In this document: piece after piece, positions 1 to 4,678 of the stretch
Layout of the letters: every line of letters starts with the position of its first letter
How positions within the stretch are numbered: the first letter of the stretch is position 1
Origin: an uncultured Solirubrobacterales bacterium
GTDB taxonomy: Bacteria; Actinomycetota; Thermoleophilia; Solirubrobacterales; Solirubrobacteraceae
Reading direction: 5' to 3'
Length of the DNA stretch: 5,800 bases
Assembly: GCA_937973575.1 (NCBI GenBank)
Contig: CALJKH010000066.1
Span: forward strand, 1 to 5,800
Translations under genes and position numbers: made by a program
Notes under the pieces: generated by a model
What the model was told of the DNA's origin: nothing
Database searches by the model: none
What the model saw: only the letters and a program-made list of their open reading frames with translations

Positions 1-345
1 GTGAATGCGGAACGAGTCCTCCACGACCTCCTTGCAGTACTCGCTCGCCAGGTACTTGGCCATGCCGGCTTCCATGTCGTTGCGCTCGCCGGAGTCCTTC
101 TTGCGAGCCGCCATCACCATCATCTGATGCGCGGCCTCGACCTTCACGGCCATGTCCGCGAGGCGGAACGACACAGCCTGGTGCTCCGCGATCGGCTTGC
201 CAAACGTCACGCGCTGCTGCGCGTACTCGACACCGAGCTCGAAGGCCCGGATGCTCAGGCCGCAGGCCCGGGCAGCGACGTTGACACGGCCGACCTCGAC
301 GCCGTCCATCATCTGGTAGAAGCCCCTGCCCGGCTCCCCGACGAG
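1..345 (-). CDS. Acyl-CoA dehydrogenase, C-terminal part (partial, runs off the left edge)
   Basis: The minus-strand translation from about 345 down to 1 reads as the end of the beta domain and the start of the C-terminal helical domain of an acyl-CoA dehydrogenase. Landmarks are GRGFYQMMDGVEVGRVNVAA followed by QQRVTFGKPIAEHQ, the family's hallmark around the FAD/subunit contact, then the MAKYLASEYCKEVVEDSFRIH segment. The family normally continues with an HGGYG-type stretch, which lies outside the window. These flavoenzymes oxidise acyl-CoA thioesters to enoyl-CoA in the cytoplasm; the substrate cannot be told from this piece. The N-terminal two thirds are missing: upstream in the same open frame there is PA14-like sequence instead, and the usual DDVRVPADNL-type linker is cut short to DDVLVGE. 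Third codon positions are almost all G or C, unlike the ALDH and pst genes. The family call is firm; the gene's integrity is doubtful. Confidence 0.8.
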
Positions 346-489
346 GACGTCGTCGATCCACAAGTTGGTCGTGCCGTACCCGCCAATCTTGAAGCTGTAC
401 GTTCCGGCGGTTGGGGCATTGATGAGCCCGGTTGCGCGTAGTGACCAGCCGCCTGTTCCGGTGACGGGTGGGGTGCTGTTTATGCCGGG
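346..489 (-). pseudogene. PA14-like extracellular beta-domain fragment fused in frame to the acyl-CoA dehydrogenase piece
   Basis: On the minus strand a frame opens after a TGA at 504-502 and runs into the acyl-CoA dehydrogenase. Its first ~50 residues include GWSLRATGLINAPTAGTYSF and, a few residues on, TTNLWIDDVLV. This matches the core of PA14-type carbohydrate-binding domains (a TG-x-I-x-AP-x-GTY-x-F strand followed by LWIDG/D-x-LV). Such domains belong to secreted or cell-surface proteins and have no reason to sit inside a cytoplasmic flavoenzyme. The piece has no start codon of its own with a ribosome binding site, no signal peptide and less than half of a normal PA14 domain. I treat it as a fragment inserted by an assembly or amplification chimera, or as a remnant. 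The PA14 assignment rests on motif resemblance only. Confidence 0.5.
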
Positions 490-757
490 CGAGCAGCACC
501 ATCACGATCCCGAGTGTCAGGTAGATCGTCTTGGTCACATCGTGGCTCCCACCGCCATGGTGGGATGCCACATGGCTCAGCGCCTTGGTCCCGAATACTG
601 CGATCAGCACCATCAGGCCTACATTCACGGCCGTAAAGATCGCCTGACGGGCCTTGCCGTGAGGGCCGCTCAGGACCAGCACTGAGAGCGTAAGGATCGT
701 TGGGCTTATGGCTGCGCCAGCTGCCAGGGGCAGGATGTGGGTCATGAGGTCACTCAT
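485..757 (-). pseudogene. GAP/Sap-family (LysE-like) membrane protein, N-terminal ~90 residues only
   Basis: The ATG at 757-755 begins MSDLMTHILPLAAGAAISPT. A first hydrophobic helix covers residues 7-30 with the ISPT proline motif, a second covers about 39-60, then there is a His/Gly-rich loop (SHHGGGSHD), and a third helix at about 77-90 ends in LLAR. This order resembles the amino half of GAP/Sap (sulfolipid-1-addressing protein) transporters of the LysE superfamily, which usually have about 220 residues and six helices. After roughly residue 91 the hydrophobic pattern stops and the frame continues as basic low-complexity translation, the out-of-frame shadow of the PA14 and dehydrogenase pieces; it stays open to the window edge. 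The second half is therefore missing. No Shine-Dalgarno sequence precedes the ATG. It is divergent from the aldehyde dehydrogenase, 62 bp away. The family call is moderate; the exact end is approximate. Confidence 0.55.
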
Positions 758-819
758 CGTTATGCCGGAAGGGTACTCTGCAGGTAACAACGCAGCCGAT
801 TGACTCGAGGGAGAACGAG
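758..819. promoter_or_regulatory. Short divergent intergenic region with weak promoter candidates
   Basis: This 62-bp gap separates the leftward GAP-like start from the rightward aldehyde dehydrogenase. TACTCT at 774-779 fits the loose TAnnnT actinobacterial -10 pattern for the rightward gene and would leave a leader of about 30 nt. On the other strand TACCCT overlaps the same bases and could serve the leftward gene. No convincing -35 hexamer is seen for either, so both are tentative. Confidence 0.25.
807..813 (+). promoter_or_regulatory. Ribosome binding site of the aldehyde dehydrogenase
   Basis: GAGGGAG lies 6 nt before the ATG at 820 and fixes that start codon. Confidence 0.7.
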
Positions 820-2250
820 ATGGCAGACAAGCTGAAGAACTTCATTGGTGGCAAATTTGTGGACCCAACTGGTGACGGAAGCCACGAGGTACGCAACGCC
901 GCAACTGGCGAAGTGATCGCCGAAATGCCTTGCTCTTCGCAGGCTGACATTGACGCTGCGGTTGAAGCTGCCACGAAGGCATTTGAGGAGTGGAAGAACG
1001 CGACCCCATCCGAGCGGTCCCTTGCCCTCTTCCGCATCGCCGACGAACTTGAGGAGCGCGGTGAGGAACTCGCCAAGATCGAGTCCCTGAACACCGGCAA
1101 GCCACTTCAACTGACGATTGAGGAGGAGATCCCGCCCGCAGCCGACCAGATCCGCTTCTTTGCTGGTGCAGCACGCAACCTTGAAGGCAAGAGCGCAGGC
1201 GAGTACATGCCTGGGCACACATCGTGGATTCGCCGCGAGCCAGTTGGTGTCGTCGGCCAGATCACACCATGGAACTACCCGTTCATGATGGCAGTGTGGA
1301 AGTTTGCCCCGGCTATCGCAGCTGGCTGCACATGCGTTCTGAAGCCATCTGAGAACACTCCAATGTCAACCCTCTGGCTTGCAGAGATGATGCAGAAGCA
1401 CCTTCCCGAGGGTGTCTTCAATGTTGTCCTCGGCAAGGGAGAGACGGGGGAGGCCGTTGTTCGCCACAAGGGCATCTCAATGGTGTCCCTGACAGGTTCG
1501 GTGCGGGCTGGCAAGGCAGTCGCAGCTGCAGCGTCAGACACACTCAAGCGCGTCCACCTCGAGCTCGGCGGCAAGGCCCCTGTTGTCGTATTTGATGACG
1601 CTGACCTTGCTGAAGCCGCTGAGATGATCGCTGGCACTGGTTACTTCAACGCAGGCCAAGACTGCACCGCTGCGACACGCGTACTCGCTGGTCCGGGCAT
1701 CTACGGCGACTTTGTAGACGCTCTTGCTGAGCAAGCGAAGGGAACTGTCTTTGGTGACCCGCTTAACGCTGACACTTACATGGGGCCAGTAATCAGCGAA
1801 GTGCAACGCGATCGCGTCCAAGGGTTCATTGAGCGCACTCCATCGCACGCACAGATCAGCGCTGGCGGGTCAGCTCCTGACGGCCCTGGCTATTTCTTTG
1901 AGCCAACTGTCGTCTCCGGCCTCAAGCAGGACGACGAGATGATCCAGAACGAGATCTTCGGTCCGGTCATCACAGTCCAGCAGTTCAGCGACGAAGCTGA
2001 GGCGATCGCTTGGGCTAACGGTGTTGATTACGGCCTGGCCTCAAGCGTGTGGACTAAGGACCACGGGCGCGCGATGCGGATGTCGAAGGCACTCGATTTT
2101 GGTTGCGTGTGGATCAACACTCACATTCCAATCGTGGCCGAGATGCCGCACGGCGGCTTCAAGCAGTCCGGCTATGGCAAGGACCTCTCGATGTACGGCT
2201 TTGACGACTACACGCGCGTCAAGCACGTGATGAGCAACATCGAGTCCTAA
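820..2250 (+). CDS. patD: Aldehyde dehydrogenase, gamma-aminobutyraldehyde dehydrogenase type
   Basis: A 476-residue, full-length NAD(P)-dependent aldehyde dehydrogenase. It carries all the expected residues: N152 in TPWNYP (oxyanion hole), K175 and E178 in KPSE (cofactor ribose/phosphate binding), the Rossmann-type LTGS at 224-227, general base E248 in ELGGK, catalytic C282 in GQDCTAA, and E378/F380 in EIFGPV. The GQDCTAA context, the GLASSVWTKD and MPHGG segments and the GYGKDLSMYG-DDYT C-terminus match the PatD/YdcW group, which oxidises 4-aminobutanal to GABA in putrescine breakdown; E. coli PatD has nearly the same tail. The betaine-aldehyde group is the main alternative, since substrate is not certain from motifs. 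The start is set by GAGGGAG 6 nt upstream. No other polyamine gene is visible nearby, so it is probably its own transcription unit; the divergent neighbour is broken and the next gene belongs to phosphate control. Confidence 0.85.
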   Translation: MADKLKNFIGGKFVDPTGDGSHEVRNAATGEVIAEMPCSSQADIDAAVEAATKAFEEWKNATPSERSLALFRIADELEERGEELAKIESLNTGKPLQLTIEEEIPPAADQIRFFAGAARNLEGKSAGEYMPGHTSWIRREPVGVVGQITPWNYPFMMAVWKFAPAIAAGCTCVLKPSENTPMSTLWLAEMMQKHLPEGVFNVVLGKGETGEAVVRHKGISMVSLTGSVRAGKAVAAAASDTLKRVHLELGGKAPVVVFDDADLAEAAEMIAGTGYFNAGQDCTAATRVLAGPGIYGDFVDALAEQAKGTVFGDPLNADTYMGPVISEVQRDRVQGFIERTPSHAQISAGGSAPDGPGYFFEPTVVSGLKQDDEMIQNEIFGPVITVQQFSDEAEAIAWANGVDYGLASSVWTKDHGRAMRMSKALDFGCVWINTHIPIVAEMPHGGFKQSGYGKDLSMYGFDDYTRVKHVMSNIES

Positions 2251-2263
2251 ATGACGGGAATTG

Positions 2264-2285
2264 CTTCTTAACATCTTCTTCACGA
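2264..2285 (+). promoter_or_regulatory. Putative PHO-box-like direct repeat upstream of the regulator gene
   Basis: Two 11-bp units lie back to back: CTTCTTAACAT (2264-2274) and CTTCTTCACGA (2275-2285). Their first nine bases agree at eight positions. Direct repeats with an 11-bp period are the binding pattern of PhoB/PhoP winged-helix proteins, and TTCAC is the core of the actinobacterial PhoP unit. The box ends about 19 bp before a possible -10 element (TAACTT, 2305-2310). The same TTCAC core recurs upstream of pstS. Confidence 0.4.
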
Positions 2286-2320
2286 GTGGCGGCTAACAAG
2301 CTTGTAACTTGCCGCTCGTG
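2281..2320 (+). repeat. 40-nt imperfect palindrome (hairpin) spanning the regulator start
   Basis: CACGAGTGGC (2281-2290) pairs with GCCGCTCGTG (2311-2320): ten pairs including one G-U. Exactly at the centre of the same dyad lies the perfect palindrome ACAAGCTTGT (2296-2305). The right arm contains the candidate GTG start (2318-2320) of the regulator. There is no U-run on either side, so a classical rho-independent terminator for the aldehyde dehydrogenase is unlikely. It may be an operator for a dimeric protein or an mRNA structure affecting the start. Confidence 0.5.
2305..2310 (+). promoter_or_regulatory. Possible -10 element for a leaderless regulator transcript
   Basis: TAACTT, preceded by TG, lies 7 bp before the GTG at 2318. 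Transcription starting there would give a leaderless mRNA, common in Actinomycetota and consistent with the absence of a Shine-Dalgarno sequence. No good -35 is seen; the direct repeat upstream would instead be the activator site. Confidence 0.3.
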
Positions 2321-2671
2321 AGTAGCACTGGAGTAGCAGCACAATCCCCCGAAGGTAGTGAACTCGTTCTAGGTCCCCTCGAGCTTCGCCTCGACGACCG
2401 AGAGGCGCTGGTCGCTGGCGTCCGCGCAGCCTTGACAGTTCGCGAGTTCGAAGTGCTTGTGGCAATGGCCAACAAGCCTGATCGCGTTATCACTCGCGAG
2501 GATGTTTACGGGCAGGTCTGGGGTGGGCGCATGCCTCACCGCGACCGAGCTGTCGACGTTCACGTAAAGCGGATCCGCTCAAAGCTTGCAGTTGCGGCGC
2601 CAACTTGGGAGTTTGTCCATACTCATTTCGGCATCGGATACCGGCTGACCCCACAGCCGCTCGAGGCATAA
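2318..2671 (+). CDS. Stand-alone PhoB/OmpR-type winged-helix transcriptional regulator (no receiver domain)
   Basis: About 117 residues, nearly all one Trans_reg_C (OmpR/PhoB) DNA-binding domain. The order is an N-terminal beta-sheet (LVLGPLELRLDD), the LTVREFEVLVAMANKPDRVI helix pair, REDVYGQVWG, the recognition helix RDRAVDVHVKRIRSKL, and the C-terminal wing ending in HFGIGYRLTP. PhoB, PhoP and RegX3 proteins carry a ~120-residue receiver with a phosphorylatable Asp ahead of this domain; here only about 15 unstructured residues precede it, and the DNA upstream is the aldehyde dehydrogenase, so no receiver is hidden. Immediately downstream is the pst operon, which it probably controls by binding the 11-bp repeats in the gap. 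The start is uncertain: GTG 2318 is favoured because TAACTT lies 7 bp upstream, with TTG 2309 in the same frame as the alternative. Neither has a Shine-Dalgarno. Family very likely; pst control is inferred from position. Confidence 0.85.
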   Translation: MSSTGVAAQSPEGSELVLGPLELRLDDREALVAGVRAALTVREFEVLVAMANKPDRVITREDVYGQVWGGRMPHRDRAVDVHVKRIRSKLAVAAPTWEFVHTHFGIGYRLTPQPLEA

Positions 2672-2686
2672 CTTGCGAAATGACTG

Positions 2687-2752
2687 AACTCTTTACTAAC
2701 TCTTTCCCAGACTCCCGCGGTTTTCACCCGAACATCACGGCTCCTTCACATT
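2687..2752 (+). promoter_or_regulatory. Putative PHO box array of the pst operon
   Basis: Two blocks are seen. The first is AACTCTTT at 2687-2694, repeated exactly at 2698-2705, an 11-bp period. The second is TTCAC at 2723, ATCAC at 2734 and TTCAC at 2745, again exactly 11 bp apart. PhoB-family winged-helix proteins bind head-to-tail on 11-bp direct repeats, and Streptomyces PhoP units are built on a GTTCACC-like core. Location directly upstream of pstS and downstream of a PhoB-type gene supports the call. The repeats are seen in the sequence; the binding protein is inferred. Confidence 0.55.
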
Positions 2753-2834
2753 CGGAGTTCCAATTCGGTGGATGCTCATGTCAGTCGGTTGGGAACCACC
2801 CCTTCACCCGGCGTTCGACCAAACGAAACAGACC

Positions 2835-2840
2835 AAGGAG
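2835..2840 (+). promoter_or_regulatory. Ribosome binding site that fixes the pstS start
   Basis: AAGGAG lies 11 nt before the ATG at 2852. It decides against the longer reading frame beginning at 2768, whose first 28 residues are not signal-peptide-like. Confidence 0.75.
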
Positions 2841-2851
2841 TAACTAAGAAC

Positions 2852-3667
2852 ATGCTTCGCAATCGTCTTACAGCCGCCGGCTTCGTTGCGGCTCTTTCCA
2901 TGGCAGTGGTACCAGCAGGTGCCTCAGCTGCAGCAGCAAAGATCACGATCAGTGGTTCCACCTCAGTGGCTCCTCTGACAGCCAAGCTCATCCCGGCGTA
3001 CCTCAAGGGATCAGGCAAGGGCAAGGCCTCATTCACTCTTTACCAGGGTGGTTCTGACATCGGCGTAGCCGACGTTGCCTCCGGCCGCGTTGTTCTCGGC
3101 GAGTCCTCCCGTGACCCCAAGGCTTCAGACCCAAATGGTCTTCAGTGGACCAAGATTGCTCGTGACGCAATCTGCCTCATCACCAACCCGTCCAACCCAG
3201 TAAGCAACCTCACCTCAGACGACGTCAAGGCCATCTTCTCCGGCACCAAGACGAGCTGGTCAGGTATTGCAGGCGCAACCGCAACTGGCAGCATCAACGT
3301 TGTTGTCCGTACCGCAGCATCAGGTACTCAGGACGCCTTCCAGAAGCTGTTCATGGGCTCATCAGTCGTTTCAAGCTCAGCAGCCCAGAAGGCATCAAAC
3401 GGTCTGATTCAGCAGACAGTTGCTTCTGACCCGAACGCAATTGGTTACGTTTCCGAGGCTTTCACCTCAGGCACCAACGTCTCGAAGTACAAGAGCGTTG
3501 CCTGCACCCTCAAGAACGCAAAGACCAACGCATACGGCGGCGTACGTAACTTCTGGTACATCACCCGTGGCGCACCTACCGTTGCCACTGCGGACTACAT
3601 CAACTGGGTTCGCAACAACGCAACCGCCAAGGCCATCATCGCCGCTGGCTGGGTGCCACTGTCATAA
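2852..3667 (+). CDS. pstS: Phosphate ABC transporter substrate-binding protein PstS
   Basis: 271 residues. A signal peptide is clear: basic MLRNR, a hydrophobic core at about 8-20 and an ASA-type cleavage site near residue 26. The mature part is a type II periplasmic-binding fold with the PstS phosphate contacts: GSTSVAPL at 35-42, GGSDIG at 66-71, ESSRDPK at 84-90 (the SSR motif), the ASGTQDAF loop at 156-163 (SGT-R/Q-DAF) and NAIGYVSEA near 195-203. It captures inorganic phosphate outside the membrane and delivers it to PstC/PstA. Unusually for a Gram-positive binding protein there is no lipobox cysteine after the signal; the only two cysteines are C107 and C218, so it would be secreted unanchored or held by the transporter or envelope. 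The start follows AAGGAG, and the stop abuts the pstC ATG with no gap. It is the first gene of the operon, behind the putative PHO boxes. Confidence 0.92.
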   Translation: MLRNRLTAAGFVAALSMAVVPAGASAAAAKITISGSTSVAPLTAKLIPAYLKGSGKGKASFTLYQGGSDIGVADVASGRVVLGESSRDPKASDPNGLQWTKIARDAICLITNPSNPVSNLTSDDVKAIFSGTKTSWSGIAGATATGSINVVVRTAASGTQDAFQKLFMGSSVVSSSAAQKASNGLIQQTVASDPNAIGYVSEAFTSGTNVSKYKSVACTLKNAKTNAYGGVRNFWYITRGAPTVATADYINWVRNNATAKAIIAAGWVPLS

Positions 3668-4678
3668 ATGAGTAGTTCCGACAGACAGTCGGAAGCCGCT
3701 GGGCAGGCGCCCGCGGCAAAGATGGAAAGGCGCGCCGAGCTTACGCTCGGCGCGTTGTCGTCCCTTCTTCTCTTTCTCATCGCAGGGATGGTCATTTATG
3801 TGTTCATTAAGGCTTGGCCATCGTTTGCACACAACGGGATCTCTTGGTTCGGGGCCAGCGGAAGCGTTGACCAGCAACTCACGAAGATCTTCGACTCGCC
3901 CGCAAATCCAAAGGATTACGTCTACAAGATCGGGACCTGGCCGCTGCTCTACGCGACGCTCCTGACGACTGTCCTGTCAGTCCTGATCGGCGGTGTCCTC
4001 TCAGTCTTCACAGCAATCTTCATCGTCGAGTTCGCCCCTCAGCAGGTGCGCGACTCAGTCAGCCCGATCATCAGGCTTCTTGCAGCTGTTCCATCAGTCA
4101 TTTACGGACTGGTCGGGATTCTCGTACTTGTGCCGTTCGTAACCAATTCAGTAATTAGCGAGGGTCGCAAGGAGTCGGTTGCGGGTGTGGTTCAGCTTTC
4201 CGGTACCTGCCTAATTGTGGCGGTCGTCGTGCTGACGTTGATGATCTCGCCGATCATGATCGCGATCATTTCCGACGCCCTTCGAGCTGTCCCACGTGGT
4301 TGGAAGGAGGGCGCGCTTGCCCTCGGCGCCAACCGTTGGCGAGTGATGTGGACTGTCATCGTTCGAGCAGCCCGCCCGGCCATCATTGCCGCCGCAGTGA
4401 TCGCCTCCGCCAGGGCCTTGGGCGAAGGAATCATGCTTGCCATGGTCTCCGGTTCTGTTGGGTTTGCCCCCAACCCTCTTGATGGTGTGACCTTTATCTT
4501 TGAGCCGCTGCGGCCGTACGCTGCGACGATCGTTGACAACGCGGAAGGCCTGTCGGTCGTGCCCTTTGGCCAGACGATCTACGCAATCGCAGCCGTCCTT
4601 CTGATCACTGCTCTCGCGCTCTCACTTGGCGGTGCAGCTGCCAAGCGGCCTCTGCGTAAATACGGAGTTCGGCTATGA
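3668..4678 (+). CDS. pstC: Phosphate ABC transporter permease PstC
   Basis: 336 residues with six predicted membrane helices: about 28-49, 94-120, 132-160, 180-204, 238-260 and 303-323. The region between helices 1 and 2 (about 50-90) is the external loop typical of PstC. The cytoplasmic EAA loop that docks on the ATPase is EGALALGANRWRVMWTVI (214-231) followed by RAARPAI. The ARALGEGIMLAMVSG segment at 248-262 matches the RA-x-GE-T/G motif of phosphate permeases. With PstA it forms the membrane channel. It starts at the base after the pstS stop, has no recognisable Shine-Dalgarno and is probably translated by coupling to pstS; an internal ATG at 3722 is a weaker alternative. A strong hairpin lies in codons 22-29. 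Its last base overlaps pstA as ATGA. Confidence 0.93.
   Translation: MSSSDRQSEAAGQAPAAKMERRAELTLGALSSLLLFLIAGMVIYVFIKAWPSFAHNGISWFGASGSVDQQLTKIFDSPANPKDYVYKIGTWPLLYATLLTTVLSVLIGGVLSVFTAIFIVEFAPQQVRDSVSPIIRLLAAVPSVIYGLVGILVLVPFVTNSVISEGRKESVAGVVQLSGTCLIVAVVVLTLMISPIMIAIISDALRAVPRGWKEGALALGANRWRVMWTVIVRAARPAIIAAAVIASARALGEGIMLAMVSGSVGFAPNPLDGVTFIFEPLRPYAATIVDNAEGLSVVPFGQTIYAIAAVLLITALALSLGGAAAKRPLRKYGVRL
3729..3756 (+). repeat. Strong GC-rich hairpin inside the start of pstC
   Basis: CGCGCCGAGC (3731-3740), loop TTAC, then GCTCGGCGCG (3745-3754) form a perfect ten-pair stem, extended by two G-U pairs (3730/3755 and 3729/3756). It begins 61 nt after the pstC ATG and 62 nt after the pstS stop. 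It codes for RAELTLGA, so it is within a gene, but stability of this kind just after a highly expressed binding-protein gene could protect pstS mRNA from 3' decay or reduce pstC translation. No U-run follows, so full termination is unlikely. Confidence 0.6.

Larger units (their letters stand above)
2672..2851 (+). promoter_or_regulatory. pstS upstream regulatory region and leader
   Basis: A 180-nt gap between the regulator and pstS with no supportable gene; an open frame at 2605-2847 is a shadow. It holds two sets of 11-bp direct repeats (2687-2752), then about 80 nt that should contain the promoter -10 and the leader. No clean -10 is visible; GATGCT at 2771-2776 is at the spacing expected from the repeats but is weak. 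TTCACCCG, present in the repeat array at 2723, occurs again at 2803-2810. The leader ends in a strong ribosome binding site. Confidence 0.6.

Noticed and set aside
1..441. Open frame of 146 codons on the + strand
   Set aside because: His/Leu/Arg-rich translation with no family resemblance; it is the antisense shadow of the acyl-CoA dehydrogenase and PA14-like pieces.
365..685. Open frame of 106 codons on the + strand
   Set aside because: Antisense to the GAP-like and PA14-like minus-strand pieces; no ribosome binding site or recognisable motif.
800..805. TTGACT as a -35 element for the aldehyde dehydrogenase
   Set aside because: Only 14 bp before the start codon, leaving no room for a -10 and overlapping the ribosome binding site region.
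760..1218. Long minus-strand open frames within the aldehyde dehydrogenase
   Set aside because: Shadows of a clear, full-length dehydrogenase with all catalytic residues on the + strand.
2281..2320. Rho-independent terminator after the aldehyde dehydrogenase
   Set aside because: The stem is good but no U-run follows on either strand, and the loop side is a second palindrome.
2605..2847. 80-codon open frame across the regulator end and the pstS leader
   Set aside because: Overlaps the regulator in another frame and covers the repeat array; no motif or ribosome binding site.
2768..2851. Longer PstS reading frame starting at 2768
   Set aside because: The extra 28 residues lie in the leader, have no ribosome binding site and would bury the signal peptide; AAGGAG points to 2852.
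3729..3756. Rho-independent terminator between pstS and pstC
   Set aside because: The stem is perfect but is followed by TTGTCG rather than a T-run, and it lies inside an intact pstC frame.
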